Counted from the first letter of the stretch, positions 35,316-44,845 are shown. The stretch: DNA of 64,000 nucleotides from Rhodobacter aestuarii (GCF_900156655.1 NZ_FTOG01000009.1:164585-228584), one strand, 5' to 3'. Notes: generated by a model from the sequence alone, not told the origin. Program-made: numbers and translations.

Positions 35316-36341
35316 ATGTCAGCCGATATCCGCCGTTTCGGCACCACATCCACAGGAGACTTGGTCGAGGCCGTAACGCTGCGCGCGGGCGAATTGACTG
35401 CGCGGCTAATCACCTTTGGGGCCAGCTTGCAAGATTTGCGTCTGGCGGGCACACCTTGGCCGCTGATCTTGGGCTCCGATACCCTTTCCGCCTATGAAAG
35501 CGGGGCGCTGGCTTGGGCAGGCGCTGTGGTCGGCCCGGTGGCCAATCGGCTCTCAGGCGCGCAGGTCGAAATTGCCGGGCAGCTTTGGCGTGCCGCGCCA
35601 AATGACGGGGCAAACCTGTTACATTCGGGCGATGCAGGCTGCTCTCAGCAGGTTTGGGAAATCGAAACCGCCAATGCTGACAGTGTCACCTTTCGGCTTG
35701 ATCTGCCGCATGGGGCGGCCGCCCTTCCCGGAAACCGGGTGCTGCGGGCCTGTTATCAGATCTTGGCGCCAAGCACGCTGGAGATCACGCTCAGCGCAGA
35801 AACCGATGCCGAGACGTTGATGAACCTTGCGCATCACCCCTATTGGAACCTTGACGGCAAGCCAACCACCGCAGCGCATCATTTGAAAGTTGCAGCAGAG
35901 CAGATGCTGCCCTGCGATGCGCAAAACCTGCCGCGCGCCCCGATTTCAGTCGCGGATACGGTCTATGACCTGCGCCAAGCGCGCCTTGTCGCCGACCTGC
36001 CGCCGCTCGATAACAATTACTGCCTGCCCGGCACGGGGCTGCGCGCGGTAGCAGAACTGACCGGCAGCGCGGGTGTTTCGCTCACGATTGAAACCGATGC
36101 ACCCGGACTTCAGGTCTATGATGGGCAGCATATCGGCGCGCACCCAGTCCTTGGCCTCAGCGGTGCGGCGTATGGCCCCCATGCAGGTCTTGCACTTGAG
36201 CCGCAGATGTGGCCCGATGCGCCGCAACATCCCGATTTCCCTGCCATTACGCTCCATCCGGGCGAAACGTGGCGCCAAGTAACCCGATTGCAGCTGAGCC
36301 GTAGCATTTCCACGGACAAGCCCGCGAGGACCGCGCTATGA
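35316..36341 (+). CDS. Aldose 1-epimerase family protein (mutarotase)
   Basis: This 341-residue protein of the galactose mutarotase superfamily interconverts alpha and beta anomers of hexoses. Features include the catalytic-region His pair in LAHHPYWNLDG and GYFNLG-equivalent strands, plus NRLSGAQVEIAGQLWRAAPNDGANLLHSGD and LEPQMWPDAPQHPDFPA, which ends in the conserved Glu region. The ATG at 35316 is supported by GGGGGCGCC upstream. The start of the next gene overlaps the stop by four bases (ATGA). Confidence 0.88.
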   Translation: MSADIRRFGTTSTGDLVEAVTLRAGELTARLITFGASLQDLRLAGTPWPLILGSDTLSAYESGALAWAGAVVGPVANRLSGAQVEIAGQLWRAAPNDGANLLHSGDAGCSQQVWEIETANADSVTFRLDLPHGAAALPGNRVLRACYQILAPSTLEITLSAETDAETLMNLAHHPYWNLDGKPTTAAHHLKVAAEQMLPCDAQNLPRAPISVADTVYDLRQARLVADLPPLDNNYCLPGTGLRAVAELTGSAGVSLTIETDAPGLQVYDGQHIGAHPVLGLSGAAYGPHAGLALEPQMWPDAPQHPDFPAITLHPGETWRQVTRLQLSRSISTDKPARTAL

Positions 36342-36847
36342 CCACCCCGCCCGCCTCCGAAGTCACGGCGCTGTTTGCCGATCTCGCCACCCGTTTTGGC
36401 ATGAGCCGCGCCGCGGGCGCCTGCCTTGGCACGATCTGGCGCGCGGCGCAGGCCCCCTCTGCCGAAGACCTGTGCAACGCGCTTGGCCTTTCGCGCTCCA
36501 ATGTCTCGGTCGCGCTGAAAGAACTGCGCCAAGCGGGGCTCGTGCAGGTGGCGCGCGCGCCAGGCACAAGGCGTGATTTCTATGTGGCTGACCCAAACCC
36601 TTGGGCGCTGCTGCGCGCCGCGCTGGCGGACCGCCACCGCCGCGAAATCGCCCCCTTAACCGACAGGCTCGCCACACTGGCCGCGACCGATAACACGGAC
36701 CCGCGCGTTGCGGCGCTGGCCGAAATGTCAGCAGTGGCCGAGGATTGGTTTGCCCGGCAACTGCGCCGCGATGCCGCCGATTTCGCGCAATTCATGGGCG
36801 CCGACAAAGCCGAGAAGAAAAAGAAGAAAGGCCAGCGCGGCAAATAA
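36338..36847 (+). CDS. GbsR/MarR-family transcriptional regulator
   Basis: This 169-residue protein has the winged-helix pattern of the GbsR subgroup. The start is MTTPPASEVTALFADLATRFGM, then a recognition-helix region (LCNALGLSRSNVSVALKELRQAGLV), a wing (APGTRRDFYVAD) and a helical C-terminus ending in a Lys-rich tail (EKKKKKG). GbsR-type proteins usually control osmolyte or sugar genes. Overlap with the mutarotase stop suggests they are co-transcribed. It faces a convergent LuxR-type gene four bases on. Confidence 0.85.
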   Translation: MTTPPASEVTALFADLATRFGMSRAAGACLGTIWRAAQAPSAEDLCNALGLSRSNVSVALKELRQAGLVQVARAPGTRRDFYVADPNPWALLRAALADRHRREIAPLTDRLATLAATDNTDPRVAALAEMSAVAEDWFARQLRRDAADFAQFMGADKAEKKKKKGQRGK

Positions 36848-36850
36848 GGC

Positions 36851-37555
36851 TTAGGCCTTACTCACCCGCGCCGCACGCGCACGGCTTTTCGTAGCAGGGG
36901 CGCTTTTGCGCAGCACCGTCTCTGCGCCCGTCTTTTCCGCTTTCGCCGCCGTGCGGGGCGCTGGGGTGGCAGACCGGGGCACCGGATGCGTCTCTGCACG
37001 ATCAACTGCGGCGCGTTGCTCGGGCACTTCCATCAGATCCTCGATAAAGAGGCTGACAAGCTGGCTGCGCGCCCCCACCCCGGCCTTGCGATAAATCGAA
37101 GCCGTCTGCGCCTTCACCGTACCCTCGGACGTGGCCCGCAATTGCGCGATCTCGGCCAAGCTCAGCCCTTTGATCGCGAAAAGCGCCACATCGCGCTCTG
37201 CCGGGGTCAGGCCCCATTCGGTGAAACGCTCTTCCAAAAGATCGGCAAATTCCGCCGAAGCGCGCCGCAAACCTTCGCGCGCCACTTTCGCTTCACGCCG
37301 CACCGCCAACAGCACATGCGCGCCAAAGCCAAGCCCGACCAAAAGCGCGACAGCCGCGCCAATTTCAAACGCCTCGCGCAGTTCCCACGGGATCGGCGGC
37401 AAAGCGATCCCGATCAGCGCCGAAACGATATCGGAAACGTAGTAGAGTGCCGGGATTGCTTGAAGAACGAACAAGGCCACAACGATCACCCGCGAGCGCA
37501 GCCAGCTTTGCACAACGGGCGAGGGGCGAGCCGATTCGGAGATTTGCTCGGTCAT
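36851..37555 (-). CDS. Membrane-anchored LuxR-type transcriptional regulator
   Basis: This 234-residue protein has two hydrophobic segments (about 22-42 and 67-88) followed by a cytoplasmic LuxR-type helix-turn-helix (LTPAERDVALFAIKGLSLAEIAQ, then TSEGTVKAQTASIYRKAGV; about 118-178) and a basic Ala/Arg-rich tail. No receiver domain or autoinducer-binding domain is present, and the N-terminus is membrane-bound, an uncommon layout. Its start overlaps the secreted PepSY-like gene by four bases, which suggests the two form a sensing pair. The ligand and target genes are unknown. Confidence 0.78.
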   Translation of the reverse strand: MTEQISESARPSPVVQSWLRSRVIVVALFVLQAIPALYYVSDIVSALIGIALPPIPWELREAFEIGAAVALLVGLGFGAHVLLAVRREAKVAREGLRRASAEFADLLEERFTEWGLTPAERDVALFAIKGLSLAEIAQLRATSEGTVKAQTASIYRKAGVGARSQLVSLFIEDLMEVPEQRAAVDRAETHPVPRSATPAPRTAAKAEKTGAETVLRKSAPATKSRARAARVSKA

Positions 37556-38037
37556 CTGAAAGCCTCCCCGCCGCGCGATCCCCCAAGACCATGATCTGAG
37601 GGACCGGAAGGCCGATCCGGCGGATCACCCGCTGGACCGCCCGGACCGCGCCCCTCCCCCGGTGCACCGGGCGGCGGACCATCGGGACGCGGACGCCCAT
37701 CGGGAGCCGGGCGCCCCCCCGGCCCACCACGCTGGCCCTCCCGCGGGGGGCGGACATAGTCGCGAAGAACTTCGTCATTGCGCGGGTCGAGCACGATCTC
37801 GCGCTCCCCCTCTTCCCCCTGCGCCACGATGCGCGTGCGGCGCAGCCATGTCTTGGAGGTGGTGATATCGGTATAACCTTCGGCCTCAAGCTCCGAGATG
37901 ATCTCTTCTTGTCGGTCGGCCAGCACCGGTCCCGCAGTCGCCATGACCACGCCCAGCATCACCGTGGCAAAGGCCAATTTGCCCGGCCATTGCCCCGTGC
38001 TGCGATCGCCTTCACGTGTTCCGATCAACCAATCCAT
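37552..38037 (-). CDS. Secreted protein with PepSY-like segment and Pro/Gly-rich tail
   Basis: This 161-residue protein has a signal-type hydrophobic stretch (KLAFATVMLGVVMATAGPVLA) near residues 21-40. The next segment (EEIISELEAEGYTDITTSKTW, then VLDPRNDEVLRDY) has a PepSY-like pattern. The last 65 residues are nearly all Pro, Gly, Asp and Arg. PepSY domains are thought to inhibit or sense proteases at the envelope. The stop overlaps the membrane-tethered LuxR-type gene, which is the strongest hint of its role. The start is an ATG at 38037. Confidence 0.6.
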   Translation of the reverse strand: MDWLIGTREGDRSTGQWPGKLAFATVMLGVVMATAGPVLADRQEEIISELEAEGYTDITTSKTWLRRTRIVAQGEEGEREIVLDPRNDEVLRDYVRPPREGQRGGPGGRPAPDGRPRPDGPPPGAPGEGRGPGGPAGDPPDRPSGPSDHGLGGSRGGEAFR

Positions 38038-38394
38038 CTCGTTCCTGCCTTGCGCCAGTGCGCGTCAATTCTGCCCCAGCTTTGTCTGCGATCGACCGGG
38101 AGCCCGCTCCGCCCCATCTTCCGTGAGCGATAGGAAACGGAGGCCCCCGGGCCCCCGGCCGAAAATCTGGCTCCCTCGGACCGATTGGGGTCGGCTGGCT
38201 GGGAGGGAACCTGGCCACGCTTTGGGGGACGGGCCAAGGGTAGGAAACGCCTGCCGCACACGGAAAGCAAGCAGTGCGAGAGACGTTTTTCAGCTTAAAG
38301 CACTTCTATAAACCCCCGGTATATACGCCCAAGGCCGATTGACGCGGGCTTTCGCGCGCGCCTAGGCTGGGGCGATTTGTGACGAGGATATTTC
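38038..38394. other. Divergent intergenic region (about 357 bases)
   Basis: This lies between the PepSY-like gene (minus) and the pentapeptide-repeat gene (plus). It contains GC-rich runs of G and C near 38140-38160 but no perfect long hairpin or RNA gene that I can support. Promoters for both genes are presumably within it. Confidence 0.5.
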
Positions 38395-39378
38395 ATGCCC
38401 GGTTCGAAGCGCTTCAAAGCGCAAAAACGCCTTTTCCTACGCCAAGCGACGCAGCACCCCGCGCCGGGTTTACGCCCCGCAAAGACCGCGCATCCCGCCC
38501 ATATGGCGGGCGGGCGGGAGATTACCAACGGATGGGCGTGGTTTGAGCGCGTCGTGCTGATGGCGACCTTGGTTTCGGTGATCTTCGGCATCTGGGCGTG
38601 GAAGGAAGAACACGACACCCGCCGCGAGGAAGCGATCAACCGCGCATGGAGCATCCTGACCGCCCCGGCCACCGGCAATTCGGGCAAGCGCGAGGCGCTG
38701 GAATATCTGGCGGCGCAAGGGGTGTCGCTGCGGGGGATTGATCTGTCGTGCGAAAAGATGGGCGGCGGTTGGGATGAGGCGCAGAAGGCCTGTGACAATC
38801 CGGTGGATTTGATGCGTCTGACGCCAAAGGCGCCCGAGGGGGAGCGAGTGGACCTTTACCGCGCGCATCTGCAGGGGGCGAAGCTCTTGCTCGCGCATCT
38901 GGCGGGTGGGAACCTCGGGGAGGCGCACCTGGAAGGGGCAGACCTCAGAGTCGCGCATCTGGAGGGGGCGGGGCTCTTCGAAGCGCATCTTGAGGCGGCG
39001 CGGCTCGGGGGCGCGTATCTGCAGAAGGCAAGCCTCCGGGAAACGCATCTGGAGGGGGCGGCGCTTTGGGAGGCGCAGATGGAAGGGGCGGACCTCCGGG
39101 GCGCACATCTGGAGGAGGCTTCCCTTTGGAAGGCGCAGATGGAGGGGGCCGACCTTTCGTACGCGCATCTGGACCGGGCTCAGATTTCGGGCGCCGATTT
39201 CAACAAGGTCGTCGGCCTAGACACCGCCCATTTCACCGACGTCTGGGCTTGGGCCGACAGCCCGCCCATCGGCCTACCCGCAACCATACCCGTCACGCTC
39301 TGCCAGTATCGAGACGGGATGGCTCGCTACCTGGAACCCTTCTTCATCCGCCCCGATCCCTGCCTACCGCCGGATTAA
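38395..39378 (+). CDS. Membrane-anchored pentapeptide-repeat protein
   Basis: This 327-residue protein has a hydrophobic segment ([18 protein letters not shown], about 52-69), a linker with two Cys, and at about residues 157-268 eleven 10-residue units of the type [10 protein letters not shown], each two pentapeptide repeats with a central Leu (A-x-L-x-x). The repeats predict a right-handed quadrilateral beta-helix. Such proteins mimic DNA or act as scaffolds; the function here is unknown. The DNA repeats (30-base period) are visible. The ATG at 38395 gives the anchor near the N-terminus. The stop overlaps trpB's by a few bases in convergent orientation. Confidence 0.8.
   Translation: MPGSKRFKAQKRLFLRQATQHPAPGLRPAKTAHPAHMAGGREITNGWAWFERVVLMATLVSVIFGIWAWKEEHDTRREEAINRAWSILTAPATGNSGKREALEYLAAQGVSLRGIDLSCEKMGGGWDEAQKACDNPVDLMRLTPKAPEGERVDLYRAHLQGAKLLLAHLAGGNLGEAHLEGADLRVAHLEGAGLFEAHLEAARLGGAYLQKASLRETHLEGAALWEAQMEGADLRGAHLEEASLWKAQMEGADLSYAHLDRAQISGADFNKVVGLDTAHFTDVWAWADSPPIGLPATIPVTLCQYRDGMARYLEPFFIRPDPCLPPD
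38863..39200 (+). repeat. 30-base imperfect tandem repeats inside pentapeptide gene
   Basis: A 30-base period with a core close to GCGCATCTGGAGGGGGCG repeats eleven times, coding the decapeptide units. Imperfect matches suggest old duplications under selection for the repeat pattern. Confidence 0.7.
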
Positions 39379-40607
39379 ACCTTCATCTCCTCGCCAAGGT
39401 GTTTGGCGACGGTGAAGATGTCTTTGTCGCCCCGGCCCGAGAGGTTGATCACGATGATATGGTCTTTGGGCAGCGTGGGCGCGAGTTTCATCACATGGGC
39501 GACCGCGTGGCTACTCTCCAGCGCCGGGATGATCCCTTCGGTGCGGCAGCAGAACTGGAACGCCTCCAAAGCCTCGGCATCGGTGATCGACACATATTCC
39601 GCCCGCTTGATGTCGCGCAGCCAGCTATGTTCAGGGCCGATGCCGGGATAATCGAGGCCCGCCGAGATCGAATGGCCTTCGAGAATCTGCCCGTCTTCGT
39701 CTTGCAGCAAATAGGTACGGTTCCCGTGCAGCACGCCGGGCCGCCCCCCGGTGAGCGAGGCGCAATGCTGCATCCGGTCATCCACGCCCAAGCCCCCGGC
39801 CTCAACGCCGATGATGCGGACCTCTTTGTCATCAAGGAACGGGTGAAACAGGCCCATCGCGTTCGACCCCCCGCCCACGGCGGCAATGATCGTATCGGGC
39901 AAGCGGCCTTCGCCCTCTTGCTGTTCAAGCTGCCAGCGGGTTTCGCGCCCGATGATGGATTGAAAATCGCGCACCATCGCCGGGTAAGGCGCGGGGCCCG
40001 CCACCGTGCCGATGCAATAGAAGGTGTCGCGCACATTGGTGACCCAATCGCGCAAGGCGTCGTTCATCGCGTCTTTCAGCGTGCCGCGGCCAGAGGTCAC
40101 CGGCACCACTTCCGCGCCCAGAAGCTTCATGCGGAACACGTTCGGGGCCTGACGCTCCACATCGGTCGCGCCCATATAGACGATGCATTTGAGCCCGAAC
40201 TTGGCGCAAACCGTCGCCGTCGCCACGCCATGCTGGCCCGCGCCGGTTTCGGCAATGATCCGGCTTTTGCCCATGCGCCGCGCGAGCAGAATTTGCCCCA
40301 GCACGTTGTTGATTTTATGCGCGCCGGTGTGGTTGAGCTCTTCGCGCTTGAGGTAAACCTTGGCCCCGCCCAATTCCTCGGTCATGCGCGGCGCGAAATA
40401 CAAAGGCGAGGGGCGGCCCACATAGTCGCGCCAAAGCAGGTCCATCTCCGCCCAGAAGGTCGGATCGGTTTTGGCATGTTCGTATTGCGCTTCCAGCTCC
40501 AAAATGAGCGGCATCAGCGTTTCCGAAACGAACCGGCCCCCGTGGATGCCGAAACGCCCGTTTTCATCCGGCGCGGTCATGTAGCTGTTGGGCAGATCTT
40601 CGGCCAT
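39375..40607 (-). CDS. trpB: Tryptophan synthase, beta subunit
   Basis: This 410-residue PLP enzyme condenses indole with serine in the last step of tryptophan synthesis. The PLP lysine is in [11 protein letters not shown] (about residue 95), the phosphate-binding loop is GGGSNAMG, and [10 protein letters not shown] is the conserved active-site segment. The ATG at 40607 is favoured over 40616 by a closer match to family starts (MAEDLPNSY). trpF lies just upstream on the same strand. trpA is not in this window. Confidence 0.96.
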   Translation of the reverse strand: MAEDLPNSYMTAPDENGRFGIHGGRFVSETLMPLILELEAQYEHAKTDPTFWAEMDLLWRDYVGRPSPLYFAPRMTEELGGAKVYLKREELNHTGAHKINNVLGQILLARRMGKSRIIAETGAGQHGVATATVCAKFGLKCIVYMGATDVERQAPNVFRMKLLGAEVVPVTSGRGTLKDAMNDALRDWVTNVRDTFYCIGTVAGPAPYPAMVRDFQSIIGRETRWQLEQQEGEGRLPDTIIAAVGGGSNAMGLFHPFLDDKEVRIIGVEAGGLGVDDRMQHCASLTGGRPGVLHGNRTYLLQDEDGQILEGHSISAGLDYPGIGPEHSWLRDIKRAEYVSITDAEALEAFQFCCRTEGIIPALESSHAVAHVMKLAPTLPKDHIIVINLSGRGDKDIFTVAKHLGEEMKV

Positions 40608-40709
40608 TGGTCTCATTCCCCTGTTCCCTTGCCCCGCAGATAGCGCGCTCTTGGGGCTGGGTAAAGTTTCCCATGCAGATAAGGCTGAAATACCGCGGGC
40701 CTTGGCGGC

Positions 40710-41384
40710 TTAGGCGCTTTGCGCGGCCTGCACGAAGGCGGCGATCTTGGCGGCATCCTTCACGCCCGGCGCGCTTTCCACGCCTGACGACACATCGACC
40801 TGCGTTGCCCCCGTCAGCCGCACCGCCTCGGCCACGTTGTCGGGCGTAAGACCGCCGGCCAGCATCCAAGGCCGCACCCAGTCGCGCCCGGCAATCAGAC
40901 GCCAGTCAAACGAGAGCCCATTGCCGCCGGGAAGTGTGGCCTCTTTGGGCGCTTTGGCATCAAGCAGGATTTGATCGGCGACCGCCTCGTAATCCGCAAT
41001 CGCTTTCAGGTCTGCTGCCTCGGCCACGCCCACCGCCTTCATCACCGGCAGGCCGTAGCGCGCGCGCAATTCGGCCACGCGGGCGGGGCTTTCTTTGCCG
41101 TGAAGCTGCAGCATATCAAGGGGCACTTCGGCGGTGATCGCATCAAGCAGGTCATCCTCGGCATTCACCACCAGCGCGACCTTGGCGAGCCCCAAGGGCG
41201 CAGCCAGCGCCAGTTCCCGCGCTTGGGCAATTTCCACATGGCGCGGCGAGCGCGGGAAGAAGACGAGCCCCATATAGCCTGCGCCAGCCTCAGAGGCTGA
41301 AACGACATCTGCGGGCGTTTTCAGCCCGCAGATCTTACAGCGCACCCCGCCGGGGCGGCCTTTATTGATGGCAACGGTGACCAT
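40710..41384 (-). CDS. trpF: Phosphoribosylanthranilate isomerase
   Basis: This 224-residue TIM-barrel enzyme catalyses the third step of tryptophan synthesis. [12 protein letters not shown] near residue 16 contains the catalytic Cys, and [15 protein letters not shown] near the C-terminus holds the phosphate-binding and catalytic Asp region. The length is standard. It is followed by trpB about 100 bases downstream and preceded by the lapA-like gene, an arrangement common in Rhodobacterales. Confidence 0.95.
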   Translation of the reverse strand: MVTVAINKGRPGGVRCKICGLKTPADVVSASEAGAGYMGLVFFPRSPRHVEIAQARELALAAPLGLAKVALVVNAEDDLLDAITAEVPLDMLQLHGKESPARVAELRARYGLPVMKAVGVAEAADLKAIADYEAVADQILLDAKAPKEATLPGGNGLSFDWRLIAGRDWVRPWMLAGGLTPDNVAEAVRLTGATQVDVSSGVESAPGVKDAAKIAAFVQAAQSA

Positions 41385-41390
41385 GCCGCG

Positions 41391-41747
41391 TTAGGCGCGC
41401 GGCTTGTCGAGCAACGCCAAAACGTCATCCCGCGGGCCTTGGGTCTTTTCTTTCAAACGGCCCAGCTCACGTTCAAGGTTTTGCGCGCGCTTGGTCGCTT
41501 TGCGGGCGGTTTTACGGAAGCTCCGCTCGCGGAAGAACTCCCAAAAGAAGCCAACCAGCAGCCCGACGCCGAGCCCCGCAAAGATCACGAGGTAAAGCGG
41601 CACATCCACGCGCCAGTTCATGCCCAGATAGGTCTCGGCCTCTGCGGGCAGCAGTTGCAGCGCGACGATGGCGCGATTCGACATCGCCAAAACGACCAAA
41701 ACAACGGCGAGCACCAACAGGAACAGGTAGCGGATCAGGCGGATCAT
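41391..41747 (-). CDS. LapA-type (DUF1049) membrane protein
   Basis: This 118-residue protein has two N-terminal hydrophobic segments (about 4-24 and 48-70), then a basic, coiled cytoplasmic tail (RSFRKTARKATKRAQNLERELGRLKEKTQ). This is the usual LapA layout. In other bacteria, LapA-domain proteins help assemble lipopolysaccharide-export or envelope machinery, but the role in this group is not settled. It lies between trpF and ihfB, seven to nine bases from each, probably on the ihfB transcript. Confidence 0.8.
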   Translation of the reverse strand: MIRLIRYLFLLVLAVVLVVLAMSNRAIVALQLLPAEAETYLGMNWRVDVPLYLVIFAGLGVGLLVGFFWEFFRERSFRKTARKATKRAQNLERELGRLKEKTQGPRDDVLALLDKPRA

Positions 41748-41755
41748 CTGGGGTC

Positions 41756-42043
41756 TTACTCCTCTGCCCCGTTCAGCCGGTCTCGCAAAAGCTTACCGGT
41801 CTTGAAGAAGGGGACGTGTTTTTCTTCTACCGCGACCGAGGTGCCGGTGCGCGGGTTGCGCCCCGTTCTAGCATCGCGTTTCTTTACCGAAAAGGCGCCG
41901 AAACCGCGCAACTCAACCCGGTCTCCACGGGCCATCGCTTCAATGATCTCTTCGAAGATCGTGTTGACGATCTTTTCGACGTCACGCTGGAAAAGGTGAG
42001 GATTTTCCTCGGCAATCTTGGCGATCAATTCAGATCGAATCAT
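41756..42043 (-). CDS. ihfB: Integration host factor, beta subunit
   Basis: This 95-residue DNA-bending protein has a fold and motifs shared with HU. The start is [20 protein letters not shown], and the signature [20 protein letters not shown] with [18 protein letters not shown] is the IHF DNA-binding arm. As a heterodimer with IhfA, it bends DNA in recombination and transcription. The alpha subunit gene is not here. It follows rpsA, its normal neighbour. Confidence 0.95.
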   Translation of the reverse strand: MIRSELIAKIAEENPHLFQRDVEKIVNTIFEEIIEAMARGDRVELRGFGAFSVKKRDARTGRNPRTGTSVAVEEKHVPFFKTGKLLRDRLNGAEE

Positions 42044-42285
42044 AATATCCCCCCGTAGGCTATCCGACTGTCAGCCCTATTTTCTCTTTCTCCGACTATA
42101 GGAGGAATTCTCGGCGTCTCAAACAGCAAAGGCTTGGAAAAACGGGGAATTCAGGGGGGATAGCGGGAGATTTGGGCACGCTTTTCGCTTTGCAGGCGGC
42201 ATTCTCGGGGCGGAAAGCGGCCAGATATGGCTCAGAAGCGCCTCTTTCGCCCCTTCAACACACCTTTTGCGCGAATCGAAAAGCA

Positions 42286-42311
42286 AAAGGCCCCGCCTGC
42301 GCGGGGCCTTT
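42286..42311 (-). terminator. Terminator of rpsA
   Basis: AAAGGCCCCGC (42286-42296) and GCGGGGCCTTT (42301-42311) form a perfect 11-bp stem around CTGC. On the minus strand TTTTGCTTTT follows within the stem end, so this is a Rho-independent terminator for rpsA. Confidence 0.85.
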
Positions 42312-42332
42312 CCGTTCCCTTTCGGGAGAAGC

Positions 42333-44012
42333 TTATTCGCGGCCTTTGAGGGCGGCGCCGAGGATGTCGCCGAGCGAAGCGCCCGAGTCCGACGAGCCGT
42401 ATTGTTCCACGGCTTCTTTCTCTTCAGCGATTTCACGCGCCTTGATCGACACGCCCAGTTTGCGGGTTTTGCTGTCGACGTTGACAACGCGCACGTCCAC
42501 GTGGTCGCCCACTTGGAAACGCTCGGGGCGTTGGTCGGCACGGTCACGGGCAAGGTCCGAACGACGAATGAACGACTTCATGCCGTTGTATTCGACTTCG
42601 ATGCCGCCGTCTTCGATCGCGGTCACGTTCACGGTGATCACCGAGCCACGTTTCACGCCATCAACCGCATCAGAGAAGGTGTCGGCGTCGAGCGCTTTGA
42701 TCGAGAGCGAGATACGCTCTTTGTCGATATCCACTTCGGTGACCGCGGCTTTGACCACGTCGCCTTTGCGGTAATCTTGGATCGCTTCTTCGCCGCGCTT
42801 GTCCCACGACAGGTCCGACAGGTGAACCATGCCGTCGATGTCGTTGTCGAGGCCGATGAACAGACCGAATTCGGTGATGTTCTTCACTTCGCCTTCGATC
42901 ATGCTGCCAACCGGATGGGCGTCAGCAAACGATTCCCACGGGTTGCGCATGCATTGTTTGAGGCCAAGCGACACGCGGCGTTTCGCGGTGTCGATCTCGA
43001 GCACCATGACGTCGACTTCTTGCGAGGTCGAAACGATTTTGCCGGGATGCACGTTTTTCTTGGTCCACGACATTTCGGACACGTGAACCAGACCTTCGAC
43101 ACCAGCTTCCAACTCGACGAATGCGCCGTAGTCGGTGATGTTGGTGACGCGGCCTTTGTGGACCGAACCGAGCGAGAATTTGGTTTCCACCGAATCCCAC
43201 GGGTCGTTTTGCAGCTGCTTCATGCCGAGGCTGATGCGGTGCGTTTCCTTGTTGATCTTGACGACTTGAACCTTGACGGTTTCGCCGATCGACAGGATTT
43301 CCGACGGATGGTTCACACGGCGCCACGCCATGTCGGTGACGTGCAGCAGGCCGTCCACGCCGCCCAGATCAACGAACGCACCGTATTCGGTGATGTTCTT
43401 GACCACGCCGTCGACCACTTGGCCTTCCGACAGGTTGCCGATGACTTCGGCACGCTGTTCGGCACGCGATTCTTCGAGAATGGCACGACGCGACACAACG
43501 ATGTTGCCACGACGACGGTCCATTTTCAGGATTTGGAACGGCTGTTTCAGACCCATGAGCGGGCCAGCGTCGCGCACCGGACGCACGTCGACTTGCGAGC
43601 CGGGCAAGAAGGCCACAGCGCCGCCCAGATCGACGGTGAAGCCGCCTTTGACGCGACCGAAGATGGCGCCATCGACGCGCTCTTCCGAAGCATAGGCTTT
43701 TTCCAGACGATCCCAAGCTTCTTCGCGACGGGCTTTCTCACGCGAGATGACGGCTTCGCCACGCGCGTTCTCGACGCGATCCAGATAAACTTCGACCTCA
43801 TCGCCAACGGCGATCGAGGGAGCTTCACCCGGGTTCGAGAATTCTTTCAGGTCAACGCGGCCTTCCATTTTGTAGCCGACGTCGATGATGGCTTGGCCCG
43901 CCTCGATGGCGATGACTTTGCCTTTGACGACCGAACCCTCTTGGGGGGTGTCGATCTCGAAGCTCTCTTGGAGAAGGGCTTCAAATTCTTCCATTGTTGC
44001 TTTGGCGCACAT
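42333..44012 (-). CDS. rpsA: 30S ribosomal protein S1
   Basis: This 559-residue protein has six S1 (OB-fold) repeats, recognisable from repeated segments such as VVDGVVKNITEYGAFVDLGG, then HKGRVTNITDYGAFVELEAG and GEVKNITEFGLFIGLDNDID, each with the aromatic DNA/RNA-binding residues. It binds mRNA and is needed for translation initiation of many messages. The start at 44012 (MCAKATMEEFEALLQ) matches other Rhodobacterales S1 proteins. A terminator follows, and ihfB is downstream. Confidence 0.97.
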   Translation of the reverse strand: MCAKATMEEFEALLQESFEIDTPQEGSVVKGKVIAIEAGQAIIDVGYKMEGRVDLKEFSNPGEAPSIAVGDEVEVYLDRVENARGEAVISREKARREEAWDRLEKAYASEERVDGAIFGRVKGGFTVDLGGAVAFLPGSQVDVRPVRDAGPLMGLKQPFQILKMDRRRGNIVVSRRAILEESRAEQRAEVIGNLSEGQVVDGVVKNITEYGAFVDLGGVDGLLHVTDMAWRRVNHPSEILSIGETVKVQVVKINKETHRISLGMKQLQNDPWDSVETKFSLGSVHKGRVTNITDYGAFVELEAGVEGLVHVSEMSWTKKNVHPGKIVSTSQEVDVMVLEIDTAKRRVSLGLKQCMRNPWESFADAHPVGSMIEGEVKNITEFGLFIGLDNDIDGMVHLSDLSWDKRGEEAIQDYRKGDVVKAAVTEVDIDKERISLSIKALDADTFSDAVDGVKRGSVITVNVTAIEDGGIEVEYNGMKSFIRRSDLARDRADQRPERFQVGDHVDVRVVNVDSKTRKLGVSIKAREIAEEKEAVEQYGSSDSGASLGDILGAALKGRE

Positions 44013-44194
44013 TCGTCTCAGTTTCCTTTACATCATGGTTTGACTGGCCATGCGGTTGGCTCCGCCGGTCTTTCGTTGCGAATGTCGCAAGGGGGCAGCC
44101 CATGGCTACCCCCTTCGACCGGGCCCCTATAGGCGCGAATCGCCCTCAGGGCAAGGATTTGTTGGCAAATGTGGGGGTGAGCGCGATCCGGCTC

Positions 44195-44845
44195 CTACCC
44201 GCAGAAGGGCAAGGCACGCACGGCGGCTTGCACGTCCGCCTTGCGGGAGTCCTTGCCGATCCGCATCGATTTCCATGTCCGCGCGATGCCGCGATACTCG
44301 CCCGAGCGCGCGCCCTGCGCCACCAGCCCATCGCGTGCGACACCGCTTTGCATCCGCGACACGGCGCAATCAATGCTTTCCAGCGGATTGGTCAGGCTGG
44401 CCGTCGCCGGATCATAGGTGCAGACCTTGTTCGACTTGCCATAGGTCAGCTGAAACAGCCCAGCACGGTCTTTCCCGCGGGGCGATTTCGCAGGCACCAC
44501 CAAACCGGGCACGAAGTCGCTTTCCTGTCCGGCAATCGTCACGGCAATCTGCGCCCACACATCCACCCGGCGCGCGCGCGGGAGTTCCGCAAAATTGGGG
44601 CAATAATCCGCTATATCGGCGGGTGTGCCCATTTTATCGAGGTATTTGTAAATTCGCTCACGCAGGCGGGTCGACCAAATTTTCCGTTCTGGATGCCCAA
44701 CCTCCCAAGCCAAAACCGGACGGCCATTCATCATCTGCGTCGCAGGGCCCTGTGCCGCAACCGGCATAGAACTCAAGACCAAGCCCAATGTCAGAGCGGC
44801 GGCCGAAACTTTTTGGGTGAAACGTGCGATATGCGTGGTTGGCAT
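44195..44845 (-). CDS. Secreted lysozyme/transglycosylase-like protein
   Basis: This 216-residue exported protein has a signal peptide that ends near VLSSMPVAAQ. The region QIAVTIAGQESDFVPGLVVP, then GRDRAGLFQLTYG (about residues 100-145), resembles a lytic transglycosylase core with a catalytic Glu in AGQESDF and a GLFQLxYG motif. It probably acts on peptidoglycan. The ATG at 44845 starts the signal peptide, while the longer frame from 44938 adds an unrelated Cys/Arg-rich leader. Cys residues (DYCPNF, VCTYD, IDCAVS, PFCG) may form disulfides. Confidence 0.7.
   Translation of the reverse strand: MPTTHIARFTQKVSAAALTLGLVLSSMPVAAQGPATQMMNGRPVLAWEVGHPERKIWSTRLRERIYKYLDKMGTPADIADYCPNFAELPRARRVDVWAQIAVTIAGQESDFVPGLVVPAKSPRGKDRAGLFQLTYGKSNKVCTYDPATASLTNPLESIDCAVSRMQSGVARDGLVAQGARSGEYRGIARTWKSMRIGKDSRKADVQAAVRALPFCG

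Noticed and set aside
38863..39200. Regular 30-base units as a possible CRISPR array
   Set aside because: The units are adjacent without unique spacers, are in frame and encode a pentapeptide-repeat protein.
42267..44132. Long plus-strand frame over rpsA
   Set aside because: Antisense shadow of the S1 repeats; its own repeats derive from the S1 domain repeats.
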